The notes: generated from the letters alone by a model not told the origin. Counted from the stretch's first letter, positions 1 through 5,968 are shown. The stretch: 5,968 nucleotides of DNA from Clostridia bacterium (GCA_030536195.1 JAUNQL010000003.1:1-5968), one strand, 5' to 3'. Numbers and translations are program-made.

Positions 1-22
1 CCTTTAATATTTATTAGGTTAC

Positions 23-30
23 AAAGGAGG
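23..30 (+). promoter_or_regulatory. Ribosome binding site of the PASTA pseudokinase gene
   Basis: The sequence AAAGGAGG ends 7 bases before the ATG at position 38, an ideal Shine-Dalgarno match and spacing. It fixes the start of the downstream gene and predicts efficient translation. Only 22 bases lie upstream in the window, so the promoter cannot be judged. Confidence 0.9.
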
Positions 31-37
31 CGTATTT

Positions 38-1636
38 ATGGCCTACGAAAATCTCTATTTACCAGAGCAAACAACCATAGGCGGACGCTATCTTATTGGC
101 AATGTTATCAGTGCCAATGGTGATGGCGTTACTTATATGGCTTTTGATACAGAACGCAAATCAACTGTAGAAATCAGAGAGTTCTTGCCTGATACAATTT
201 GCATTCGCAAAGAGGGTTCCCCTCACCTCCTTATCAAACAGGATAAGAAGGTTTTCTTTGAAACATGCCTCAATTCTTTCCTTGATATGTGGCGCAAGCT
301 CGCGCGTATGCGTGGCCTTTCAGCCCTCATCCTGGTTATCGATATAATTGAGGAAAACAACACAGCATACGCCGTATGCGAGCATATGGAAGGCACTGTC
401 ACACTCCGTGACTACCTCCTTTCAGCAAACGAGGGATACATAACTTGGGAGGAAGCAAGGATTCTCTTCATGCCAGTCCTCTCCACCCTATCCACGCTTC
501 ACTCTGCTGGCATCATCCACCGTGGTATTTCACCAAACACACTTCTTGTTGGTCCTGATAACAAGATCCGTATCGGTGGTTTCAGCATCCCAGAGTGCCG
601 CAATGTAAACACAGGCATAGCTGCTGAAATCTTCGCTGGCTATGCTCCTGTTGAGCAGTTCGGTGTCAAGGCACCATCTGGTCCTTGGACTGACATCTAT
701 GCATTCGCCGCTGTCCTCTATCGCTCACTCATCGGTACAACACCAATCGACTCAACCGAGCGTATGACAAACGATCGCATGATGATTCCAGCAAAGTTTG
801 CTGAACAGATTCCAGCTTATGTAATCAACGCGCTTATCAACGCATTACAGATAATGCCAGAGGATCGTACCAAGACTGTTGAACAGTTCAGGGAGGAGCT
901 CTCCGCTTCCCCTACAGCAGCAATCGCTGCTGACTACGAGCCAGAGCCTGTCTCTGCTCCAGTTACAAACGCCGAGCCTTTGACTGTATCAACTCCAAGC
1001 GCTCCAGCAAAGCAAAAGAAGTCAGCTGAGCAGGTTAAAAAGGATAACCTAAACCTCGCTCTCAAGGCAGGCGGAATTGCCGCTGGCGCTGTACTTCTCA
1101 TCTTCATCATCCTCTGCCTTACAGTCCTTCGTGGACACTTCGGCAGTGGTGGCGGTGAGGACACCAGTGAGGGTCCAACACTCAACCCAGACGTTACCGT
1201 ATCTGTACCAACATTTACAGGTCGTACATACGCTAGCATCAGTTCACAGAAGTCCTACTTCACCGATTTCACAATTGTTAAGAAAGAGGAATACAGCAAG
1301 GACGTCAACAGAGGCTACGTAATCTCACAGTCAATCGAGGCTGGCAAAGAGGTTCCACAGGGTACCGAAATCGAGATTGTCGTTTCAATAGGTGTCGAAC
1401 AGATTGAAATGATTGACGTCTCTGGCAAGACCTTCGATGAGGCCAAGGCAATGCTTGAAGCTGCCGGCTTCGAGAACGTCGGCAAGGTAACTAAGACCAA
1501 TGATGGTTCCCACACAAGCAACACAGTTGAGGGCAGCCGTCAGACAGTTGGCGAACTCTACGACAAGACAGAGAAGATTACATTGATTGTATTCTCTGAG
1601 GCCGAAACAACAACAGCCGCTCCAGAGGAGGGCTAA
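38..1636 (+). CDS. Membrane-anchored PASTA-domain pseudokinase (Ser/Thr kinase fold, catalytic residues lost)
   Basis: This 532-residue protein has the architecture of bacterial PknB/Stk-type receptors. A kinase fold spans about residues 15-290, followed by an Ala/Pro/Glu-rich linker (about 291-330), one membrane helix (about 343-364), a Gly/Glu-rich spacer, and two PASTA-like repeats (about 385-452 and 453-521). The fold is recognisable from retained landmarks: GYAPVEQF (201-208, the APE region), the Asp in WTDIYAF (D219), and R277 in the PEDR motif. The catalytic set is gone. The VAIK-type lysine is Arg47 (VEIREF). HRD reads HRG (161-163), so the catalytic base is missing. The metal-binding Asn position is Thr168, and DFG reads GFS (181-183). 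The glycine loop (24-33) is degenerate. Phosphotransfer is therefore unlikely; nucleotide or partner binding remains possible. The PASTA repeats would face outside, where such domains in active relatives sense muropeptides or lipid II. The second repeat is the more divergent. The start is set by the AAAGGAGG site. There are no frameshifts, and the gene runs convergently towards citrate synthase. The fold call is firm; inactivity is inferred from motifs; the partner is unknown. Confidence 0.88.
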   Translation: MAYENLYLPEQTTIGGRYLIGNVISANGDGVTYMAFDTERKSTVEIREFLPDTICIRKEGSPHLLIKQDKKVFFETCLNSFLDMWRKLARMRGLSALILVIDIIEENNTAYAVCEHMEGTVTLRDYLLSANEGYITWEEARILFMPVLSTLSTLHSAGIIHRGISPNTLLVGPDNKIRIGGFSIPECRNVNTGIAAEIFAGYAPVEQFGVKAPSGPWTDIYAFAAVLYRSLIGTTPIDSTERMTNDRMMIPAKFAEQIPAYVINALINALQIMPEDRTKTVEQFREELSASPTAAIAADYEPEPVSAPVTNAEPLTVSTPSAPAKQKKSAEQVKKDNLNLALKAGGIAAGAVLLIFIILCLTVLRGHFGSGGGEDTSEGPTLNPDVTVSVPTFTGRTYASISSQKSYFTDFTIVKKEEYSKDVNRGYVISQSIEAGKEVPQGTEIEIVVSIGVEQIEMIDVSGKTFDEAKAMLEAAGFENVGKVTKTNDGSHTSNTVEGSRQTVGELYDKTEKITLIVFSEAETTTAAPEEG

Positions 1637-1647
1637 GAGAAAAAATT

Positions 1648-1680
1648 AAGGGAAGAGCTCATCGCTCTTCCCTTTTATTT
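1648..1680. terminator. Probable bidirectional rho-independent terminator
   Basis: A perfect stem GGGAAGAGC / GCTCTTCCC (1650-1658 with 1664-1672) closes a 5-base loop and extends by two A-T pairs to 1648-1674. On the plus strand it is followed by TTTTATTTTTT, which runs into the citrate synthase stop codon. On the minus strand it is followed by TTAATTTTTT, from the A tract at 1640-1645. It lies 11 bases after the pseudokinase stop and just after the citrate synthase stop, so it can end transcription from both converging genes. Confidence 0.92.
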
Positions 1681-1681
1681 T

Positions 1682-3187
1682 TTATAATTTTTCTTTAATT
1701 CTGTCCTTAACCTTTTCGCGTAGCTCTTTTCTATTCTTGTCGCGTTCAGCTTCACGCTCATCAACAAGTTCAAAGAAATCCTTCTTAACCTGACGCTTGA
1801 TGTCATCACGTGTTACCTCACGCTCGTTCATAGAAACGTAGTCGCGACGCTCGCAGATATTCATGTATGCTGGACGGATAATCTTGCCAGCATTGATAAG
1901 TTCCTCAAGTCTGTGTGCACTCCAACCAGTGATACGTGCACAGGCAAAGAGTGGAGTAAAGAGTTGCACTGGGAGCCCAAGCATCTCATAAACAAAGCCT
2001 GAGTAGAAGTCGATATTTGCACAGATATTCTTATACATATGGCGCTTGCTTGCGATAACGTCCGGTGCGAGGCGTGCTACGCGCTCACGGAGTTCGTACT
2101 CATCCATACGGCCCTTTTCCTCAGCGAGGTCACGTACAGCTGTCTTGAGCATCTGGGCACGTGGGTCAGACTTGGTATAGATAGCATGACCTATGCCATA
2201 GATGAGGCCAGAGTTATCAAATGCTTCCTTATTTAAAATCTTGTGAAGGTAAGCAGCGATTTCCTCATCGTCAGTCCAATCCTTGACATTTGCTTTGATA
2301 TCCTCAAACATCTGGATATTCTTGATGTTGGCACCGCCGTGCTTTGGTCCCTTAAGTGAACCAAGCGCTGCTGCGATTGCAGAATATGTGTCAGTGCCAG
2401 AAGATGTAACAACGTGAGTTGTAAATGTAGAGTTGTTACCACCACCGTGCTCGGCATGGAGTACCAATGCTACGTCAAGAGCCCTTGCCTCAGCCTTGGT
2501 AAACTGGCTGTCTGCACGAAGCATATGAAGGATGTTCTCGGCAGCAGAGTACTCTGCTTTTGGTGCGTGGATAAAGAACGAATCACCGTCATGGTAATAC
2601 TTATAGGTCTGATATCCGTATACAGCAAGCTGTGGGAAAAGCGCAATAAGTTCAAGGGATTGACGAAGAACATTGTCAATTGATGTATCGTCATCCCTCT
2701 GGTCATAGGAATAAAGCGTAAGAACTGAACGTGCAAGTGTATTCATCATGTCACGTGAAGGCGCTTTCATGATGATGTCACGAACAAAGTTCGTTGGAAG
2801 AGCCCTATACTTGGCGAGTATGTCCTTAAACTCAGCAAACTGCTGAACATTAGGAAGCTCTCCGAAAAGAAGAAGGTATGTTGCCTCCTCAAAGGCAAAG
2901 TTATCATCAGGCGAATGGCCTTTGATAATATCTTGGATATCGTATCCACGATAACGCAAGATACCGTCTACTTCGTGCTCCTCACCGTTTTCATCCTTTT
3001 GGCGACCCCATACTTCTGAAATTTCAGTGAGGCCTGTAAGCACACCGTGTCCGTCGAGGTCACGAAGTCCACGCTTTACATCATATTTAGCGTACAATGA
3101 AGTGTCTATTGTACTATGTTCAAGTGTGAGCTTTGACAGATCAGTAATCTGATCTGTTACAACCGAATATTGATCAGCGAATTGCAA
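1682..3187 (-). CDS. gltA: Citrate synthase (Si-type; citrate/2-methylcitrate synthase family), TTG start
   Basis: This 501-residue cytoplasmic enzyme should condense acetyl-CoA with oxaloacetate to give citrate, the entry to 2-oxoglutarate and glutamate synthesis. The active site is complete by motif comparison with E. coli GltA. H247 sits in LHAEHGGG, H283 in GPKHGGAN, H334 in YGIGHAIY, R343 in DPRA, D393 in NIDFYSG, R418 in ARITGW, and R438 in IIRPA. The usual Arg after the GxGH histidine is Ala335. The protein is longer than the common 370-430 residues. It carries about 50 extra N-terminal residues before the family core and a strongly charged Lys/Arg/Glu tail (about 455-501) that may be helical. 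The start is TTG: an AAGGAG site lies 8 bases upstream, an in-frame TAA precedes that site, and no early ATG exists. It follows the lipase-like gene by 18 bases, so the two are probably co-transcribed. A 2-methylcitrate (propionyl-CoA) activity cannot be excluded, but no prpB or prpD neighbour is seen. Confidence 0.94.
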   Translation of the reverse strand: MQFADQYSVVTDQITDLSKLTLEHSTIDTSLYAKYDVKRGLRDLDGHGVLTGLTEISEVWGRQKDENGEEHEVDGILRYRGYDIQDIIKGHSPDDNFAFEEATYLLLFGELPNVQQFAEFKDILAKYRALPTNFVRDIIMKAPSRDMMNTLARSVLTLYSYDQRDDDTSIDNVLRQSLELIALFPQLAVYGYQTYKYYHDGDSFFIHAPKAEYSAAENILHMLRADSQFTKAEARALDVALVLHAEHGGGNNSTFTTHVVTSSGTDTYSAIAAALGSLKGPKHGGANIKNIQMFEDIKANVKDWTDDEEIAAYLHKILNKEAFDNSGLIYGIGHAIYTKSDPRAQMLKTAVRDLAEEKGRMDEYELRERVARLAPDVIASKRHMYKNICANIDFYSGFVYEMLGLPVQLFTPLFACARITGWSAHRLEELINAGKIIRPAYMNICERRDYVSMNEREVTRDDIKRQVKKDFFELVDEREAERDKNRKELREKVKDRIKEKL

Positions 3188-3195
3188 TGTGCTAT

Positions 3196-3201
3196 CTCCT
3201 T
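3196..3201 (-). promoter_or_regulatory. Ribosome binding site that fixes the TTG start of citrate synthase
   Basis: On the minus strand the sequence AAGGAG ends 8 bases before TTG at 3187-3185. An in-frame TAA lies just upstream of this site and the first internal Met codon is about 147 codons downstream. TTG is therefore the only well-placed start. It lies in the 18-base gap after the stop of the preceding gene. Confidence 0.88.
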
Positions 3202-3205
3202 AAAA

Positions 3206-4384
3206 TTATTCTAAGTTACAGATGACCTTCATGAGGTCGAAGATTTCATTTCTGTACTTGTCAGGGCGAACAAAGAGGCCCATAAATGAGAAATGATTAC
3301 GAGATTCAACAGGCATCTGATACCAAATACCAGGCTGACATCTGCTGATATCTTTAAATGCTGATGCTTCCTCATTGATAGGTGGCATCTGAGCATTTGT
3401 ATTTACAAGACCATCGTTATCCTGGTCACGCTTTGTAATAATTGGGAACTCTGGGAGGTAGTTTTCAAAAGTAGAAATAAGAACTGTTGTTGGCAATGTA
3501 AGGCCAGCTGAAAGCTTTGGCAAAGTTACTTTGTCCATCAAGTTGCTTGTTACCTCTCCTGAAAGAGAGAAGTAATAGATGTTGTTGAATGTACCGAGCT
3601 TGCTGTTGAGCTTCTGCATGCCCCAAGGGCCCATGTCATAGAAGATGTTGTCCTCTTTTGAAAGGTATGAATCAATAGCGTTCTCGTCGAACTTAACCTT
3701 GCTCTTGCCATCCACCTCTTCAAGATGAGCACTTAAGTTGTGCTGTGAAACTGAGATGCCACGACCCTGCTCGTATGGATCAACATAGCCCTTAAACTTA
3801 AGTGCTACGTCAGCAACTGTTGCTGCCTTAGCAAGTACCTTCTTAGCACCAGGGAAACGTCCCTCAAGTGCCTCAGCAGTTGAAATGCCGTCGTTGATGC
3901 CAGCGATAGTTACAAGTGCATGAATCTTATTATAGAAACCACCCTTAAACAAATCTGAAAGTTCATTTGAAGGTGTTGCTGATGTCTCCTCAGCAGAACC
4001 ATTATTTAAAAGTTCGATGAAAAGGCGTGCAACAGGTGCGCCAAAGCCATGAGCGATAAGAGTAATCTTGTCCCAAGACTCTATCATTGGCTTTTTATAT
4101 GTCTTGCCATAGCGAGCGTGTCCATACTTCTCGCTATGAGCCTTACCATAGTCAACTGTGCCACCAACTATCTGAGCATAGAGTTCACATGTCCTATCCC
4201 AAACACTTGAGAGAAGTTCAAAAGTTGCTGTATGGCAATCCATACCCATGTCCTTGATTACCTTCTCATAGCTTGTTGATGTAAGGCCAAAATATGGCAC
4301 TACTTTGTGCACTAAAGTTTCTTCACCATAACCTATAACACCAGGAACCAAAATCACTGGATATAAGTTCTTGTGCTCAAACAT
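3206..4384 (-). CDS. Family I.5 lipase-like protein without the nucleophilic serine (pseudolipase)
   Basis: This 392-residue alpha/beta-hydrolase aligns along its whole length with mature Geobacillus/Staphylococcus lipases (family I.5/I.6, about 390 residues). The best-conserved block is SSVWDRTCELYAQIVGGTVD (59-78) followed by the GHARYGKTY region (88-96). The nucleophile elbow, normally GHSxGG or AHSxGG, reads AHGFGA (111-116), with Gly113 at the Ser position (codon GGC). The oxyanion motif HG is PG (14-15), and the ATPHDG loop is AGINDG (161-166). The catalytic Asp (D324 in NDGLVN) and His (H364 in RNHFSF) remain. The four zinc ligands typical of this family also appear conserved, by alignment to D61, H81, H87 and D238 of the Geobacillus enzymes: D63, H83, H89 and D250. 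The Glu of the calcium site near the catalytic His is Ser366. There is no signal peptide, unlike secreted relatives, so it should be cytoplasmic. ATG with GGAGG 7 bases upstream sets the start. It is probably the first gene of a transcript that continues into citrate synthase. Its function is unknown; a zinc-stabilised binding or regulatory protein is an inference. Confidence 0.85.
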   Translation of the reverse strand: MFEHKNLYPVILVPGVIGYGEETLVHKVVPYFGLTSTSYEKVIKDMGMDCHTATFELLSSVWDRTCELYAQIVGGTVDYGKAHSEKYGHARYGKTYKKPMIESWDKITLIAHGFGAPVARLFIELLNNGSAEETSATPSNELSDLFKGGFYNKIHALVTIAGINDGISTAEALEGRFPGAKKVLAKAATVADVALKFKGYVDPYEQGRGISVSQHNLSAHLEEVDGKSKVKFDENAIDSYLSKEDNIFYDMGPWGMQKLNSKLGTFNNIYYFSLSGEVTSNLMDKVTLPKLSAGLTLPTTVLISTFENYLPEFPIITKRDQDNDGLVNTNAQMPPINEEASAFKDISRCQPGIWYQMPVESRNHFSFMGLFVRPDKYRNEIFDLMKVICNLE

Positions 4385-4391
4385 TTTATTA

Positions 4392-4398
4392 CCTCCCC
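4392..4398 (-). promoter_or_regulatory. Ribosome binding site of the lipase-like gene
   Basis: On the minus strand GGGGAGG ends 7 bases before the ATG at 4384-4382. It is a strong Shine-Dalgarno match at normal spacing and supports this start, which also coincides with the beginning of the lipase fold. Confidence 0.88.
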
Positions 4399-4429
4399 AG
4401 GTAAGATGTGCTTATATATAACATATAGT

Positions 4430-4443
4430 TACTAAAAATAGTA
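4430..4443. repeat. Short inverted repeat around the predicted transcription start
   Basis: TACTA, four A residues, then TAGTA form a perfect 5-base inverted repeat. It begins at the predicted +1 (about 4443) of the promoter for the lipase-like gene. It could be a weak hairpin at the 5' end of the mRNA or half of an operator. AT-rich DNA produces such repeats by chance, so the functional claim is weak. Confidence 0.4.
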
Positions 4444-4449
4444 CAGAAT

Positions 4450-4478
4450 ATAATACCATTTAAATGGCTTTGAGTCAA
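4450..4478 (-). promoter_or_regulatory. Sigma-A-type promoter for the lipase-like gene and citrate synthase
   Basis: On the minus strand a -35 element TTGACT (4478-4473) and a -10 element TATTAT (4455-4450) are separated by exactly 17 bases. TGG directly before the -10 provides an extended -10 TG motif. Each hexamer differs from consensus at one base. Transcription would begin near 4443, leaving a leader of about 58 bases before the ATG. The -35 overlaps the TGA stop codon of the upstream mtaB gene. No terminator lies between mtaB and this promoter, so readthrough from upstream may add to expression. Confidence 0.75.
4456..4467. repeat. 12-base perfect palindrome inside the promoter spacer (operator candidate)
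   Basis: CCATTTAAATGG is its own reverse complement and directly abuts the predicted -10 box, filling most of the 17-base spacer. A dimeric regulator bound here would block RNA polymerase. No matching family consensus is recognised, and the site is seen only once in the window. Confidence 0.5.
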
Positions 4479-5767
4479 ACCCTTTCGCCAATAACGAAAT
4501 CATCTGCTACCTCTGTTACAGTAACAGATACAATCTCGTTGCCAAGTGGCGTGTCAGATTTGAACTTAACCGGTGTGTAGTTCTCGGTATAGCCACTGAC
4601 AAAACCGTCCTCATAAGTCTCACAGAGTACGTTTACAGTACGTCCAACCTGCTTTGATAGGAAGTCATGGCGAAGTTCATTCGCAAGCTCTATTGCCCTA
4701 TGAGTGCGCTCATTTTGAACGTCTGGCGCAACCTTTGGCTCGATTGCCAAAGCCCTAGTGCCAGGGCGTTCTGAATAAGGGAAGACGTGGATTTTTTCAA
4801 AGCCGACGCGGCGCGCAAAGTCGAGGGACTGATTAAAGTCCTCGTCAGTCTCGCCCGCGAAACCAACCATCAAATCGGTAGTGATGGTTGCGTCCGAAAA
4901 GGCACTGCGCAATTTATTGCAGAGTGCGAGGTATTCCTCGCTCGTGTAGTGCCTGTTCATGTCGCGCAATGTCTTGTCGCATCCGCTCTGGAGCGACATG
5001 TGAAATTGCGGGCAGAAATTCTCGAGTTTTGAAAGGCGCTCTATCGCCTCATCGCTGATATTGTCATACTCAAGCGAGCCGATGCGAACTCGCTCAAAGC
5101 CCTTTTGACAGGCGAGTTCAATAGGATCGACAAACGTCCTGCCTATGTCAAGTCCATAGCAACAGAAATTGATGCCGACAAGGACTACCTCCTTGTATCC
5201 AGCATCGCGTATTTTATCGAGTTCAACGCTCAAGTTCTCAAGACTCCTTGACCTTGAACGTCCACGCGATGTTGGGATAATACAGTAGGAGCAAAATCTG
5301 TCGCATCCATCCTGAATCTTGATAAAAGCACGCGTACGGCCTTTGAAGTTCTCTACTTCAAACTCCTCAAAGGCGTCGCCCTTTTTATGCTCTGGTATAT
5401 CAATAACCTGAGCATCATCAGCATCATCAAACTTTTTCAAAGCATAATCAAGGATCAGCTTATGATCCTTATTACCAGTGATAATGTCCGCCTCTATGAG
5501 CTTTGCTGCATTGTCTGGGTACGCCTGTGGCATACAGCCACAGAGGATGACAAGAGCAGACGGATTATTGCGCTTGAAGCGGCGCACTGCCTGTCTTGTC
5601 TTCTGATCAGAGTTTGCAGTTACTGTGCACGAATTGACAATAATAACCTGGGCCTTTGCGGGATCATCCACAATGCCGAATCCGGCATCGGAAAAGAGTT
5701 CCGCCAAGGCCTCTGTTTCATACTGATTTACTTTGCAGCCGAGTGTGTATAGATAAACGTTTTTCAT
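4475..5767 (-). CDS. mtaB: MtaB-type tRNA (t6A37) C2-methylthiotransferase, radical SAM
   Basis: This 430-residue enzyme should convert t6A to ms2t6A at position 37 of ANN-decoding tRNAs, using two [4Fe-4S] clusters and S-adenosylmethionine. The N-terminal methylthiotransferase domain has the three cluster cysteines C11 (TLGCKVNQYE, the signature that favours MtaB over MiaB), C47 (NSCTVT) and C78 (CGCMPQ). The radical SAM core has CxxxCxxC at C155, C159 and C162 (GCDRFCSYC). Family blocks SLQSGCD (258-264) and VGFAGETDEDF (301-311) follow. A TRAM RNA-binding domain occupies about 367-430. Length is normal for the family. Two core segments deviate from the usual family text: FCCYG (201-205) after VGIN, and GSLEYD (230-235) where SSLEP is common. 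The start ATG overlaps the tmcAL stop (ATGA). No strong Shine-Dalgarno site is visible, only GAAG 10 bases upstream, so translational coupling is likely. Family assignment is firm; substrate follows from the MtaB family. Confidence 0.93.
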   Translation of the reverse strand: MKNVYLYTLGCKVNQYETEALAELFSDAGFGIVDDPAKAQVIIVNSCTVTANSDQKTRQAVRRFKRNNPSALVILCGCMPQAYPDNAAKLIEADIITGNKDHKLILDYALKKFDDADDAQVIDIPEHKKGDAFEEFEVENFKGRTRAFIKIQDGCDRFCSYCIIPTSRGRSRSRSLENLSVELDKIRDAGYKEVVLVGINFCCYGLDIGRTFVDPIELACQKGFERVRIGSLEYDNISDEAIERLSKLENFCPQFHMSLQSGCDKTLRDMNRHYTSEEYLALCNKLRSAFSDATITTDLMVGFAGETDEDFNQSLDFARRVGFEKIHVFPYSERPGTRALAIEPKVAPDVQNERTHRAIELANELRHDFLSKQVGRTVNVLCETYEDGFVSGYTENYTPVKFKSDTPLGNEIVSVTVTEVADDFVIGERV

Positions 5768-5968
5768 ATCATTATTACTTCGTCAGTAAGCTCCGTTCCA
5801 CAAGGTAAAATTCTAGGTGTAGCCAAGTTGTAAAGGTTTGTTGCTTTACACTCTAGTTCAAATACGTGTTTTGCATAGTCAGAAAGCTCGTAGGTCTGGG
5901 AAGATTTCATAATTATAGGCAGTGATGCATTGTCCTTTGCAGCCTTTAATACTTCTCGTCCCCTATCA
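5764..5968 (-). CDS. tmcAL: tRNA(Met) cytidine acetate ligase TmcAL, C-terminal end (partial, cut by window edge)
   Basis: A frame open from the right edge of the window encodes the last 67 residues of a protein, starting at DRGREVLKAA and ending PCGTELTDEVIMI. It resembles the C-terminus of YlbM/TmcAL (COG1323): a GxxLLK-like helix, the LPIIMK segment (LPIITK in relatives), then a region like LDIKATDIYxL (here LECKATNLYNL), and a short acidic end. TmcAL uses ATP and acetate to make N4-acetylcytidine at the wobble base C34 of elongator tRNA-Met. The nucleotidyltransferase catalytic domain lies outside the window, so the call rests only on the C-terminal pattern. Its TGA overlaps the mtaB ATG as ATGA, placing both tRNA-modification genes in one operon. 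Confidence 0.72.
   Translation of the reverse strand, partial: DRGREVLKAAKDNASLPIIMKSSQTYELSDYAKHVFELECKATNLYNLATPRILPCGTELTDEVIMI

Noticed and set aside
934..1322. Overlapping open frames on both strands within the linker and membrane region of the pseudokinase gene.
   Set aside because: They have low-complexity composition, no ribosome sites and no family resemblance, and they are explained as shadows of the repetitive Ala/Pro-rich coding sequence.
2039..2949. Several short open frames inside the citrate synthase gene on both strands.
   Set aside because: They lie wholly inside a strongly conserved gene, lack start signals and have no recognisable domains.
178..4056. Four key losses (Arg47 AGA, Gly163 GGT and Gly181 GGT in the pseudokinase, Gly113 GGC in the lipase-like protein) are each one A-to-G transition from the canonical residue's codon, suggesting targeted hypermutation.
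   Set aside because: Lys to Arg and Asp or Ser to Gly are always reachable this way, and other altered motif positions (HG to PG, the glycine loop, DFG Gly to Ser) do not fit. The rest of the genes show no mutation bias or broken codons.
4385..4474. Possible riboswitch or small RNA in the roughly 58-base leader of the lipase-like gene.
   Set aside because: Only a weak AU-rich 5-base-pair hairpin is visible; the leader is too short for known riboswitch classes and has no terminator or antiterminator pair.
4787..5752. Plus-strand open frames of 81 and 121 codons antisense to mtaB.
   Set aside because: Antisense shadows of a conserved gene with no credible ribosome site or known fold.
1..5968. 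Mobile element, CRISPR array, tRNA or phage signals.
   Set aside because: No transposase, integrase, terminal inverted repeats, spaced direct repeats or tRNA-like cloverleaf could be seen on either strand.

Overview
The window looks like a chromosomal segment of a low-to-mid-GC anaerobic member of the Bacillota, most likely class Clostridia. The reasons are strong AGGAGG-type ribosome binding sites, a TTG start, a kinase-like PASTA protein of a clostridial type, the TmcAL and MtaB tRNA-modification enzymes side by side, and sigma-A-type promoter spacing. No mobile element, RNA gene or CRISPR array is visible. The DNA is almost fully coding; the longest gap is about 90 bases.

Layout. Positions 38-1636 (+) encode a membrane-anchored kinase-fold protein with two extracellular PASTA-like domains. 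It has lost every key catalytic residue of a protein kinase. A strong hairpin near 1648-1674, flanked by A and T tracts, lies between this gene and the convergent minus-strand genes and probably terminates transcription from both sides.

The minus strand, read from right to left, carries four genes. First is the 3' end of tmcAL (tRNA-Met cytidine acetate ligase, cut by the window edge). Its stop overlaps the start of an mtaB-type methylthiotransferase in an ATGA junction. Next is a cytoplasmic protein with the full scaffold of family I.5 (Geobacillus/Staphylococcus) lipases, but with glycine in place of the nucleophilic serine. Last, 18 bases further on, is a Si-type citrate synthase that starts with TTG. 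A good promoter (TTGACT, 17 bases, TATTAT with an extended -10) overlaps the mtaB stop codon. It probably drives a two-gene transcript of lipase-like protein and citrate synthase. A perfect 12-base palindrome fills most of its spacer.

How the genes relate. TmcAL and MtaB both modify tRNA anticodon-loop positions and look translationally coupled. Citrate synthase feeds the oxidative branch towards 2-oxoglutarate and glutamate. The role of the lipase-like protein is unknown. The most notable point is that two of the five genes are apparent pseudoenzymes: intact, full-length reading frames with the fold preserved and the catalytic residues replaced. This suggests binding, sensing or regulatory roles rather than decay.
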